Positions 8,668-16,821 of a stretch of 53,547 nucleotides of DNA are shown here, piece by piece (position 1 is the first letter of the stretch; the number at the start of each line of letters is the position of its first letter). The position numbers and the translations under genes were made by a program. The stretch is from positions 1-53,547 of the forward strand of contig DCXR01000062.1 in assembly GCA_002329075.1 (NCBI GenBank), written 5' to 3'. The notes under the pieces were generated by a model. It had not been told where the DNA came from. It saw only the letters and a program-made list of their open reading frames with translations, and ran no database searches. Origin of the DNA: Candidatus Neomicrothrix sp. UBA2131 (GTDB taxonomy: Bacteria; Actinomycetota; Acidimicrobiia; Acidimicrobiales; MedAcidi-G1).

Positions 8668-9369
8668 ATGTCCGTGGATTCCAGGGCACCCTCCGAAGTC
8701 GACCTGATGCGCTGGTCCGAGGCCCTGGCTGCCATTGCCCGCACGGGGTTGGCCTTCTCCGACGTGGTCTACGAGCGGGAGCGCTTCGAGGAGGTGCTCA
8801 ACATCGCTGCCGACATTCGGGAGCGGGCCGGTTCAGCCTTCGACAGCGAGACGCTCGTAGGTGGATGGCTGGAATCGGTGGGTTCGGGCGTCCCCGGCTA
8901 TGTCACGCCGAAGGTCACCGTGGGAGCCGTAGTCGGCAACGACGATGGCGAGATCCTGCTGGTCCAGCGGGCCGAATCCGGGCTTTGGCTCTACCCGACG
9001 GGTTGGGCGGATGTCGGCTACTCACCGGCCGAGGTGGTGGTCAAGGAGGTTCGTGAGGAGACCGGCATCGACTGCGAGGTGCTCCGACCGATCGCCATAC
9101 TCGACGGACTGCGCCTGGGCTTTACCGGCATTCCGCTCTATTCGCTGGTCTTCCACTGCCGGATGACGGGGGGTTCGCTCACACCCCACCCGATGGAGTG
9201 CCGGGACGTGGGCTTCTTCGCCGAGGGGGACCTGCCGGAGCACACGATCCTCGCCGACGAGTGGGCTGCCGAATCCTTTGCGGCGATTCGTGGCGAACCG
9301 GTGGAGGTCAGGTTCGATGCACCCCGTGACCCTCCGTGGGTCGGAGGCGACCCGCCGGTAGGCGCCTAG
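8668..9369 (+). CDS. NUDIX hydrolase with N-terminal X-linked NDP hydrolase domain
   Basis: 233 aa. The N-terminal helical domain (about 10-70) resembles the domain found in front of Nudix hydrolases acting on ADP-ribose and other nucleoside diphosphate-X compounds. The Nudix domain begins near residue 82. The box G112-WADVG-Y118-SPAEVVV-K126-E127-VREETGI has Tyr118 where canonical GX5E has Glu, and Lys126 where REU has Arg. The metal-binding EE pair (Glu130, Glu131) is kept. The preceding LYPTGWADVGYSP may be typical of an actinobacterial subgroup. The stop codon overlaps that of the convergent PAC2 gene. Confidence 0.88.
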   Translation: MSVDSRAPSEVDLMRWSEALAAIARTGLAFSDVVYERERFEEVLNIAADIRERAGSAFDSETLVGGWLESVGSGVPGYVTPKVTVGAVVGNDDGEILLVQRAESGLWLYPTGWADVGYSPAEVVVKEVREETGIDCEVLRPIAILDGLRLGFTGIPLYSLVFHCRMTGGSLTPHPMECRDVGFFAEGDLPEHTILADEWAAESFAAIRGEPVEVRFDAPRDPPWVGGDPPVGA

Positions 9370-10292
9370 CTGCGGCCCGGGTTGTTGCGCAGGAAGTCCT
9401 CGACCTCGGCAACCAGCGACTCCGGGTCGTCGGAGATGCTTGCCACGTCGGTGCTGTCGGCCCCGATGTACGCGTCTTCGATGAATTCGTCCTGCGCATC
9501 CTGCGAGTCGTAGTGCGTCTCCAGTTCCTCGACGAACTCGGCGGTGCGCTCGTCCTCGGCGACCAGGTCGCTGATCTGGCGTTCGTAGGCGGCGCTGGCG
9601 ATCTCGAGGTCGGTACTGGGCAGGGGTACGCCCAGGACCACGCTGACCTTCTCGACGAGTGCAAGGGCGGCCTTGGGGGATGGGGCGCTCGAGACGTAGG
9701 CGGGGACGCTGGCCCAGAGCGATGCCGTCGAGAGGCCCGATTCACGGAGGCGTGCGCCGAGTACCCCCACTATTCCGGTGGGGCCCTGGTATTCCGACGG
9801 CATGAGGCCCAGCCGGTCGGCGAGGTCGGTGTTGTCCGTGCTGCCGAAGACCTGGACCGGTCGGGTGTGCGGAACGTCGGCCAGCAGGGCCCCGAGGGTG
9901 ACGACATGGTGGGCGCCGACCCGGCGGGCGACGCTGGCCACGTGGTCGGCGAACGTGCGCCACCGCAGTTGGGGCTCGTGTCCGACGAGCACGACCAGGT
10001 CGTGTGTGGCGTCGGGCAGGCTGGCGACGTAGACGGTCGTGGCGGGCCATTCGATGATGCGTTGGCCGTCGACCAGGCGCACGAACGGGCGGGCGACCGT
10101 GAAGTCGAAGAAGTCCTCGGCTTCGATCGTGCCGACCTCGTCGGCTACGAAGTGGTCGCGTACGTAGCGGGCTGCGGTGCTGGCTGCCTCGCCAGCATCG
10201 TTCCAGCCCTCGAAGGCCGCCAGCACGATCGGGTCCTCGAGGGTGGGCTCCTGGTCCCAGTGGAGGTGTGGTGCGGGAGGAGGAACGCTCAT
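9366..10292 (-). CDS. PAC2 family protein
   Basis: 308 aa. Family features are VLAAFEGWNDAGEAAS near the N-terminus, FFDFTVARP, a strand/helix region THDLVVLVGHEPQLRWRTFA, and GPTGIVGVLGARLRESGL. PAC2 proteins in eukaryotes are proteasome-assembly chaperones; actinobacterial members are conserved but of unclear role. The C-terminal 60 residues are strongly acidic (VEELETHYDSQDAQDEFIED). The ATG at 10292 is chosen because the conserved core starts just after it; the frame stays open upstream but in low-complexity sequence. Confidence 0.9.
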   Translation of the reverse strand: MSVPPPAPHLHWDQEPTLEDPIVLAAFEGWNDAGEAASTAARYVRDHFVADEVGTIEAEDFFDFTVARPFVRLVDGQRIIEWPATTVYVASLPDATHDLVVLVGHEPQLRWRTFADHVASVARRVGAHHVVTLGALLADVPHTRPVQVFGSTDNTDLADRLGLMPSEYQGPTGIVGVLGARLRESGLSTASLWASVPAYVSSAPSPKAALALVEKVSVVLGVPLPSTDLEIASAAYERQISDLVAEDERTAEFVEELETHYDSQDAQDEFIEDAYIGADSTDVASISDDPESLVAEVEDFLRNNPGRS

Positions 10293-10366
10293 TGGCCGCG
10301 AGGGTATCGGTGACTCGGGCGATGCGCTCCCGCCACCCGTCGCACCGGGACGTACACTCGGCAACC

Positions 10367-10795
10367 GTGGTGGCGATTCGTGAGGTGACCGACGTCGATG
10401 ACGACCTGACCGGGGCGATGGCCCGCCTGATCCCGCAGTTGTCGCGTTCAAACCCTGCACCCGATGCAGCGGCCCTCAGGGAGATCGTGTCCTCTGGGGC
10501 ATCGGTGCTCCTGGTCGCAGAGGACGACGGTGTGATCGTCGGAAGCCTCACACTGGTCCTGTTTCGCATACCGACCGGTCTCCGTGCATGGATCGAGGAC
10601 GTGGTCGTAGACGAATCGGTGAGGGGCAGGGGCGTGGGCGAGGCGTTGAACCTGGCGGCCCTGGACCGGGCCCGCGCTGCAGGTGCCTCGACCGTGGACC
10701 TGACTTCCCGTCCGTCGAGGGAGGCTGCCAACCGCCTCTACCAGCGCCTCGGCTTCGAGGAGCGCGCAACGAACGTCTACCGGTTCAAGCTCTAG
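10367..10795 (+). CDS. GNAT family N-acetyltransferase
   Basis: About 142 aa from the first of two tandem GTG codons (10367, 10370). The GNAT core is clear: AWIEDVVVDESVRGRGVGEAL is motif A with the acetyl-CoA pyrophosphate loop RGRGVG, followed by SREAANRLYQRLGFEERATNVYR as motif B. The substrate is unknown. It lies 74 bases from the divergent PAC2 gene and converges with the hypothetical protein, overlapping it by 4 bases. The start is not certain: an in-frame ATG at 10322 would add 15 residues without family likeness. Confidence 0.9.
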   Translation: MVAIREVTDVDDDLTGAMARLIPQLSRSNPAPDAAALREIVSSGASVLLVAEDDGVIVGSLTLVLFRIPTGLRAWIEDVVVDESVRGRGVGEALNLAALDRARAAGASTVDLTSRPSREAANRLYQRLGFEERATNVYRFKL

Positions 10796-11367
10796 GCGGA
10801 GCCCGCTCCACCGGGTGGGCCGGCGAGGCGGCGACAACGGTTCCGGAACGGGCCGTAGCGCCAGTGCATGACCTCGGCATCAGCGGTGTCGAGCCTGCGG
10901 GAGACCATGACCCGTCCGCCGTTCGGTCGGAGGTCGAGTCGGCCGTCGGTGAAATCGGCGGCCACGTGGATCTCGCCGGAGTTCGGGTCCACGTCGTGGA
11001 CACCTCCCTCGAGGGTGCCGTCGGCACGCATGTCGTGGACCAGGGAACCGACCGTGATGACCACGCGGTCGCCGGCCTGTTCGATGCGCTGGACCATCCC
11101 ACGCATCCTGCCGTGCTCGACGATCCAGACGCCGCGAAGGTCGGGTGCCCCCTCGGGAAGCGGGTCCCGGCAGCCGGCCAGGACCGCCGGCGCCCAGCCG
11201 TGGGCGTCGGGGCGGGTGTGCGCGACGGGGATCCCGTCCACGGTGGGCCCGGGACCACCGTCGAGGTCGGGGAGCAGGTAGTCCGCCGGCTCCGGCGGAC
11301 AGGAGGCGCCCCAGTGGGGTCGACGCACGACCAGTCGAAGGATCCAGAGGAGTGGTGGGGGGCGCAT
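10792..11367 (-). CDS. Conserved hypothetical protein
   Basis: 191 aa; I do not recognise a named family with confidence. The core (DLRGVWIVEHGRMRGMVQRI, then GDRVVITVGSLVHDMRADG, GGVHDVDPNSGEIHVAADF, GRVMVSRRLDTADAEVMHWR) reads as a run of short beta strands, as in lipocalin-like beta-barrels. The evenly placed charged and aromatic residues suggest a real coding region. No signal peptide is obvious. It starts 20 bases downstream of the truncated desaturase frame on the same strand, so the pair may once have been a transcription unit. Confidence 0.7.
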   Translation of the reverse strand: MRPPPLLWILRLVVRRPHWGASCPPEPADYLLPDLDGGPGPTVDGIPVAHTRPDAHGWAPAVLAGCRDPLPEGAPDLRGVWIVEHGRMRGMVQRIEQAGDRVVITVGSLVHDMRADGTLEGGVHDVDPNSGEIHVAADFTDGRLDLRPNGGRVMVSRRLDTADAEVMHWRYGPFRNRCRRLAGPPGGAGSA

Positions 11368-11386
11368 GGTGGCGGATCGACGGGTG

Positions 11387-11776
11387 TCAGGTCCTCTGGC
11401 GCCGTGCGAGCCCGGCTTCGAAGCGTTCGGCCTGCTCGATGGGGGTGCCGGTGATGTCCATCAACTCGTCCCGGCCCTCCTCGGCGGTCCGGAGCCCCGA
11501 CCATTCGGCCATGGCCGGCTCATCGGCGAATGCCCCGGAGATGCGGGCGTGGCGGTAGGGCAGGTTGTCCCCGGTCAGCAGGTTGAGAACGGGGGCGGTG
11601 CGGACCGGCCGGGAGACGGTGGCCTGGGATTCGCCCCGATGGTTGCGGCCCTGTTCCCATGGGACCACCTCGTGGGCGTACCAGCGTTCGCGGCGTTCCC
11701 TGTGGGTGTCGATGAGCGCCGGGATGTCCGGTTCGACGGTCCGGATCAACTCCGGCGATTCAATGGTGGCGGTCAA
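11387..11776 (-). pseudogene. Truncated acyl-ACP desaturase (DesA/FA_desaturase_2) remnant
   Basis: 129 aa resembling only the N-terminal part of the soluble di-iron acyl-ACP desaturases (normally about 275-340 aa). Visible likenesses are WYAHEVVPWEQGRNHRG, APVLNLLTGDNLPYRHARI and TAEEGR. The diagnostic EExxH motif reads EEGRDEL, with the His missing. The following conserved Tyr-containing helix is collapsed to MDITGTPIEQAERFEAGL, after which the frame ends and another gene begins 20 bases on. Without the second half there can be no complete di-iron site. It is probably a decayed gene, but a shortened protein with a new role cannot be excluded. Confidence 0.65.
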
Positions 11777-11867
11777 GGGCGCATTCCCGGGTCGAGGTTG
11801 ACGTGGTCAGGCTAGGGCGCAGGCCGCCATGGTGTGGTGGGACGCCCGTATGCGGCAGCATGGGGGC

Positions 11868-12287
11868 ATGGTGGATGCCGTGGACACACCGGATGCCGAA
11901 GATTTCGACTGGGACGCCCTGCGCTCGATAGCCGCCGAGGCGGCGGCCACCGCCTACTGCCCCTACTCGGACTTCCCGGTCGGGGCTGCCGGTCTGGCCG
12001 ACGACGGCCGGATCGTGTCGGGTTGCAACGTCGAGAACGCCTCGTACGGGCTCACGCTGTGTGCCGAATGCGGGATGGTGTCCGACCTGCACCTCACGGG
12101 CGGAGGGAGGCTGGTGGCGGCCGTGGCGACGAACCCGGCCGGCGAGGCCATCTCCCCCTGTGGTCGCTGCCGTCAACTGCTGTTCGAGGCCGGCGGGGCC
12201 TCGCTGCTGGTCGACGGACCGGGTGGGCCGAGGCCACTGGGTGACCTCCTGCCCGATGCGTTCGGCCCCGACGACCTGCTGGACTGA
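11868..12287 (+). CDS. cdd: Cytidine deaminase
   Basis: Deaminates cytidine and deoxycytidine to (deoxy)uridine. From the ATG at 11868 the protein is 139 aa. CAE (Cys65-Ala-Glu67) and PCGRC (Cys98, Cys101) give the three zinc ligands and the catalytic Glu of the small tetrameric Cdd family. CPYSDFPVGAAG and GCNVENASYG are the standard substrate-pocket motifs. Starts further upstream in frame (GTG 11829) are possible. deoA begins 5 bases after its stop, forming a cdd-deoA pyrimidine salvage pair. Confidence 0.95.
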   Translation: MVDAVDTPDAEDFDWDALRSIAAEAAATAYCPYSDFPVGAAGLADDGRIVSGCNVENASYGLTLCAECGMVSDLHLTGGGRLVAAVATNPAGEAISPCGRCRQLLFEAGGASLLVDGPGGPRPLGDLLPDAFGPDDLLD

Positions 12288-12292
12288 AGTCG

Positions 12293-13567
12293 ATGGACGC
12301 CGTCGAGGTCATCCGCACCAAGCGCGACGGTGGACGTCTCTCCGACGAGCAGATCGGCTGGTTCATCGGCCGCTACGCCGAGGGCGGGGTGATAGCCGAC
12401 GAGCAGGCGGCGGCGCTGGCAATGGCGATCTTCTTCGAGGGCATGGAGCCCGACGAGCTGGCCACCTGGACGCGGGCGATGGTCGACTCGGGCCGCACGC
12501 TCGACCTGTCCGGTGTCGGTCGGCCGACGGTCGACAAGCACTCCACGGGCGGCGTCGGCGACAAGGTGTCGCTGGTGCTCGTGCCCCTCGTGGCGGCCTG
12601 CGGGGCGGCGGTGCCCCAGTTGTCGGGCCGGGGCCTGGGCCACACGGGTGGCACGCTCGACAAGATGGAGTCGATCCCGGGTTGGAGTGCCACTCTCGAG
12701 CCGGCTGCCATGGTCGAGGTGCTGCGCACCGTCGGTGGCGTGATCGCCGGCGCCACCGAGGACCTGGCCCCGGCCGACCGGCGGCTCTATGCGCTACGCG
12801 ATGTGACTTCGACGGTCGACTCCATCCCGTTGATCGCCAGCTCGATCATGTCGAAGAAGATCGCCGAGGGGACCGAATCACTGGTGCTCGACGTGAAGGT
12901 CGGCTCCGGGGCGTTCCTGCCAGAGGTCGACCGGGCCCGCGAGTTGGCGCAGACGATGGTGGGCCTCGGGGAGCACAACGGGGTCCGCACTGTTGCACTG
13001 CTCACGGCGATGGACACGGTCCTGGGCCGAACGGCCGGCAACGCCCTCGAGGTGGCCGAGTCGGTCGAGGTGCTCGACGGTGGCGGGCCCCCCGACCTGG
13101 TCGAGGTGACCCTGGCGTTGGCCGGCGAGATGGTTGCGCTGGCGGGGCTGGATGCCGACCCGGCAGAGGTACTGGCGTCAGGCCGGGCCCGGGCGGTGTG
13201 GGACGACATGGTGCGCGCCCAGGGTGGTGACCCGTCTGCGACGCTGCCGGTCGCCCCACATGTCGAGACCGTCGTCGCCGATGCCTCCGGGGTGCTCGGG
13301 CGGCTGGACTGCTTGTCGGTCGGAATCGCCGCATGGCGCCTGGGCGCCGGGCGGGCCCGCAAGGAGGACCCGGTCAGCGCGGCTGCCGGAATCGTGTGCC
13401 TGGCCAAGCCGGGCGATCCGGTCGAGGTCGGCCAGCCGGTGCTCGAACTCCACGCCGACGACCCGGCCAGGTTTGCCACAGCCAGGGAGGCACTCGAGGG
13501 CGCCATCGAGGTATCCGACGAGCCGCCGACCCCGATGCCCCTGATCGTCGACCGAATCGCCCTCTGA
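12293..13567 (+). CDS. deoA: Thymidine phosphorylase
   Basis: Phosphorolysis of thymidine or deoxyuridine to base plus (deoxy)ribose-1-phosphate. 424 aa, full length. The phosphate-binding motif DKHSTGGVGD is at residues 81-90. SGRGLGHTGGTLDKMESIPG is the family signature. The N-terminal helical domain and C-terminal alpha/beta domain are both present. It closely follows cdd. Its sugar-phosphate product is the substrate of the mutase and aldolase in the convergent operon. Confidence 0.97.
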   Translation: MDAVEVIRTKRDGGRLSDEQIGWFIGRYAEGGVIADEQAAALAMAIFFEGMEPDELATWTRAMVDSGRTLDLSGVGRPTVDKHSTGGVGDKVSLVLVPLVAACGAAVPQLSGRGLGHTGGTLDKMESIPGWSATLEPAAMVEVLRTVGGVIAGATEDLAPADRRLYALRDVTSTVDSIPLIASSIMSKKIAEGTESLVLDVKVGSGAFLPEVDRARELAQTMVGLGEHNGVRTVALLTAMDTVLGRTAGNALEVAESVEVLDGGGPPDLVEVTLALAGEMVALAGLDADPAEVLASGRARAVWDDMVRAQGGDPSATLPVAPHVETVVADASGVLGRLDCLSVGIAAWRLGAGRARKEDPVSAAAGIVCLAKPGDPVEVGQPVLELHADDPARFATAREALEGAIEVSDEPPTPMPLIVDRIAL

Positions 13568-13586
13568 GCCGCTGCGACCCCGGTGC

Positions 13587-14432
13587 TCAGCGCCCGATGG
13601 GGTGCCAGACGGTCTTCATCTCGAGGAATTGGGCGATCACCGATGGACTGGCGGCGGTGGCGTCGCCGTGCACGAGGCGCTTGACGTTCTCGGCGGCGTC
13701 GGCGAATGCCTCGTCGGAGAGGTCGTCAGGGGCGCCTGAGAGGTCGACGGCGTTGACGTCGAGGTGGCCGAGCGCCCAGGGCAGGAGCCCGACCCGGTCG
13801 CCGGTGAGGATGTTGACCACGCCCCCCGGGACGTCGGAGGTGGCCAGCACCTCGGCGAGGCTCATGGCAACCAGCGCCGCTGCCTCGCCGGCCAGCACGA
13901 CCGACGTGTTGCCCGTGACGACCGCCGGAGCCAGGCGGGAGGTGAGGCCAAGCAGCGGAGGATGGTCGGGTACGGCCTGCACGACGACGCCGGTGGGCTC
14001 CGGGAACGTGAAGTTGAAGAAGGGGCCGGCGACCGGGTTCACGGTGCCGAGTACCTGGTCGACCTTGTCGGCCCAGCCTGCGTACCAGACCCACCGGTCG
14101 ACGGCCTGCTCGACCTCGGCACGGGCCGACTCATCGGACAGGCCGCTGTCCCGGAGCAGGGCGGTGAACTCGTCGCTGCGGGCGTCGAGCATCTCGGCCA
14201 CCCGGTAGAGCACCTGGCCCCGGTTGTAGGCGGTGCGCCCCGCCCAGCCGGCCTGTGCCGAACGGGCGGCACGGACTGCCTCGCGCAGGTCCTTGCGGGA
14301 GGCCTTCGCTGCGTTGGCCAGGAGTCGCCCGTCGTCGGTGCGGACCTGGAAGGTGTGGCCAGACTCGGAGCGGGGGAAGGCACCGCCGATGAACAACTTG
14401 AAGGTCTTGTCGACCGGCAGGTGCCCACTCAC
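13587..14432 (-). CDS. Short, catalytically dead aldehyde dehydrogenase-like protein
   Basis: 281 aa. It aligns with the N-terminal, NAD-binding half of aldehyde dehydrogenases: FIGGAFPRSESGHTFQVR, then FPEPTGVVVQAVPDHPP at the PWNFP position, LAPAVVTGNTSVVLAGEAA, and DVPGGVVNILTGDRVG. It then ends without the ELGGK glutamate or the NxGQxC cysteine, so it cannot catalyse the normal reaction. The KP of the NAD-binding VLKPSE motif is also altered (VLAGEA). The GTG start overlaps the stop of the full ALDH upstream as GTGA, implying coupled, near-equimolar synthesis. Size and order resemble the non-catalytic C-terminal domain of ALDH16. Confidence 0.85.
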   Translation of the reverse strand: MSGHLPVDKTFKLFIGGAFPRSESGHTFQVRTDDGRLLANAAKASRKDLREAVRAARSAQAGWAGRTAYNRGQVLYRVAEMLDARSDEFTALLRDSGLSDESARAEVEQAVDRWVWYAGWADKVDQVLGTVNPVAGPFFNFTFPEPTGVVVQAVPDHPPLLGLTSRLAPAVVTGNTSVVLAGEAAALVAMSLAEVLATSDVPGGVVNILTGDRVGLLPWALGHLDVNAVDLSGAPDDLSDEAFADAAENVKRLVHGDATAASPSVIAQFLEMKTVWHPIGR

Positions 14433-15916
14433 AGGGAGCCACCCCCCACTTCCAGCGCCTCGGCATCGCGGACATACGCACCGAGGCCCTGGAGGCCGCC
14501 TTCGCGGCCGAAGCCGCTCTCCTTGTAGCCGCCGAACGGGCTCGTGGCGTCGAACTTGTTGAACGTGTTGGCCCAGACGACACCCGCCCGCAGGCGTTCG
14601 GCCATCCAGAGGATCTTGGAGCCCTTCTCGGTCCAGATGCCCGCCGAGAGCCCGTAGGGCGAGTTGTTGGCCTTCTCGACGGCTTCGTCGGGGGTGCGGA
14701 AGGTCTGGACTGCCAGCACCGGTCCGAAGATCTCCTCACGGGCGATGCGCTGGCTCTGCTGGACGCCGGTGAACACCGAGGGGGCGAACCAGAATCCCCG
14801 GCCGGGCAGGTCGCAGGGTGCCTGGTGGAGCACAGCGCCCTCCTCGACCCCGGACTCGACGAGGGCTGTGATGCGGACCAACTGCTCAGCCGAGTTGATT
14901 GCGCCCACGTCGGTGTTCTTGTCGAGCGGGTCACCCACCCGGAGGCGGGTCATGCGCTCCTTGAGCCGTTCGATGAGGTCCTCGGCGATCGATTCCTGGA
15001 CGAGCAGCCGGGAGCCGGCGCAGCACACGTGGCCCTGGTTGAAGAAGATGCCGTTGATCACGCCCTCGATGGCCTGGTCGATGGCGGCGTCCTCGAAGAC
15101 CACGTTGGCGGCCTTGCCACCCAGCTCGAGGGTGAGGGGCAGGCGCCGGACGGCAGCGGAGCGCTGGATCTGCTTGCCGACACCGGTCGAGCCGGTGAAC
15201 GCCAACTTGTCGACGTCGGGGTGTTCGACCAGCGCCGCTCCGGTGTCGCCGGCGCCGGTGACGATGTTGACCACCCCGGGGGGAAGGCCGACGTCCTGCA
15301 GCACCTCGGCCATCAACAGGGCCGTAAGGGGCGTGGTCTCGGCGGGCTTGAGGACGACGGTGTTGCCGCAGGCCAGCGCCGGTGCCAACTTCCAGGCGGC
15401 CATGAGCATCGGGAAGTTCCATGGAACGATCTGGCCGACGACACCGTGGGGGGCCACGTTCCGGTTCGGGAAGGCGTACTCGAGCTTGTCGGCCCAGCCG
15501 GCGTGGTGGAAGAAGTGGGCGGCGACCAGCGGCAGGTCCACGTCTCGGCTTTCGCGGATCGGCTTGCCGCCGTCCATGGTCTCGAGCACTGCGAACTCCC
15601 GGGAGCGTTCCTGGAGTTGGCGGGCGATGCGGTAGAGGTAGCGGGCCCGCACGGTGCCGGGGGTGTCGCGCCAGTGCTCCTCGAAGGCCTCCCGGGCGGA
15701 GGCGACCGCCAGGTCCACGTCGTCGGCGTCGCCCTCGGAGACGGTGGCTAGCCGCTCCTCGGTGGCCGGGTTGATGGTGTCGAACGTGCGGCCCGATCGT
15801 GGGGCCACGAACTCGCCGCCGATGAACAGGCCGTATTCATCGGCGAGGTGGACCACGGCGGTCGACTCGGGGGCCGGTGCGTAGTCGAGGTCGAAGTCGG
15901 GGGTCTGGTCAGCCAT
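14429..15916 (-). CDS. Aldehyde dehydrogenase, catalytic member of the ALDH pair
   Basis: 495 aa NAD(P)-dependent aldehyde dehydrogenase. PWNFPMLMAAWKLAPALACG with VLKPAETTP forms the cofactor site, ELGGK supplies Glu264, and FFNQGHVCCAG supplies the nucleophile Cys298. A 25-residue N-terminal leader precedes FIGGEF. It directly follows deoC, the stop and start sharing one base (TGATG). It may therefore oxidise the acetaldehyde released by deoxyribose-phosphate aldolase to acetate (inference). Translation of the short inactive ALDH starts inside its stop codon. Exact substrate and cofactor are not determinable from sequence. Confidence 0.93.
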   Translation of the reverse strand: MADQTPDFDLDYAPAPESTAVVHLADEYGLFIGGEFVAPRSGRTFDTINPATEERLATVSEGDADDVDLAVASAREAFEEHWRDTPGTVRARYLYRIARQLQERSREFAVLETMDGGKPIRESRDVDLPLVAAHFFHHAGWADKLEYAFPNRNVAPHGVVGQIVPWNFPMLMAAWKLAPALACGNTVVLKPAETTPLTALLMAEVLQDVGLPPGVVNIVTGAGDTGAALVEHPDVDKLAFTGSTGVGKQIQRSAAVRRLPLTLELGGKAANVVFEDAAIDQAIEGVINGIFFNQGHVCCAGSRLLVQESIAEDLIERLKERMTRLRVGDPLDKNTDVGAINSAEQLVRITALVESGVEEGAVLHQAPCDLPGRGFWFAPSVFTGVQQSQRIAREEIFGPVLAVQTFRTPDEAVEKANNSPYGLSAGIWTEKGSKILWMAERLRAGVVWANTFNKFDATSPFGGYKESGFGREGGLQGLGAYVRDAEALEVGGGSL

Positions 15917-16821
15917 CAGTCGACGGTCACATAGTCGGGGCCGCCGTAGCGGCCACTGTCGAGCTTTCCGAGCTGGAGCAGGATGTCGTTGAGCAGGCTC
16001 GAGGCGCCCAGTCGGAAGAGGTCGGGCGTGAGCCAGTCGGTACCGAGGGTCTCGCCCATCAGGACCAGGTAGTGCCAGGCCTGCTTTGCGGTGCGAATGC
16101 CGCCGGCCACCTTGAACCCGACGGCCCGCCCGGTCTGGTGGGCGTGTTCGCGGATCGCCTCGGCCATGCAGAGCGCCATCGCCGGCGTGGCGGCCCTTGG
16201 GATCTTGCCGGTCGAGGTCTTGATGAAGTCGGCTCCGGCTGCCATGGCCAGCATCGATGCCCGCCGCACCGGCTCATACCCACCCAGTTCGCCGGCCTCG
16301 AGGATGACCTTGAGGTGGGCGTCGCCGCAGGCGTCCTTGGAGGCGGCGACCTCATCGTGGACCGTGGCCAGGTCGCCCGAGAGGAAGGCCGAACGGTTCA
16401 GGACGATGTCGATCTCGTCAGCACCTTCGGCGACGGCGCTGCGTATGTCGTCCGTGCGGACGTCGAGGTCCGAGAGCCCGCTCGGGAAGGCGCCGGCCAC
16501 GCTTGCCACGGCCACGCCGGTGCCGGTCACCGCGGCAGCCGCATGGGCGACCATCTCCGGGTAGACGCACACGGCGGCGACGTGGGGGATCGCCGGGTTG
16601 GTGGCATCGGGGCGCACGGCCTTGCGGCAGAGGGAGGCAACCTTGCCGGGGGTGTCGGCGCCCTCGAGCGTCGTCAGGTCGATGCATCGGATCGCCAGGT
16701 GGAGGGCGGCCCGCTTGCTCGACGTCTTGATCGACCGGCTACCCAGTTCGGCGGCACGGGCCTCGAGTACCACCTCGTCGACCGAGGTGGTCGGAACCGG
16801 GGCGTAGGTGGGTGCGTTCAC
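15916..16821 (-). CDS. deoC: Deoxyribose-phosphate aldolase
   Basis: Class I aldolase splitting 2-deoxyribose-5-phosphate into glyceraldehyde-3-phosphate and acetaldehyde. The Schiff-base lysine Lys201 lies in DFIKTSTGK and the second catalytic lysine Lys237 in GFKVAGGIR. The acidic strand DEIDIVLN carries the usual Asp. At 301 aa it belongs to the longer DeoC subtype, with an N-terminal extension of about 40 residues before LAIRCIDLTTLEG. It starts with GTG overlapping the upstream mutase stop as GTGA, so it is coupled to that gene. Confidence 0.96.
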   Translation of the reverse strand: MNAPTYAPVPTTSVDEVVLEARAAELGSRSIKTSSKRAALHLAIRCIDLTTLEGADTPGKVASLCRKAVRPDATNPAIPHVAAVCVYPEMVAHAAAAVTGTGVAVASVAGAFPSGLSDLDVRTDDIRSAVAEGADEIDIVLNRSAFLSGDLATVHDEVAASKDACGDAHLKVILEAGELGGYEPVRRASMLAMAAGADFIKTSTGKIPRAATPAMALCMAEAIREHAHQTGRAVGFKVAGGIRTAKQAWHYLVLMGETLGTDWLTPDLFRLGASSLLNDILLQLGKLDSGRYGGPDYVTVD

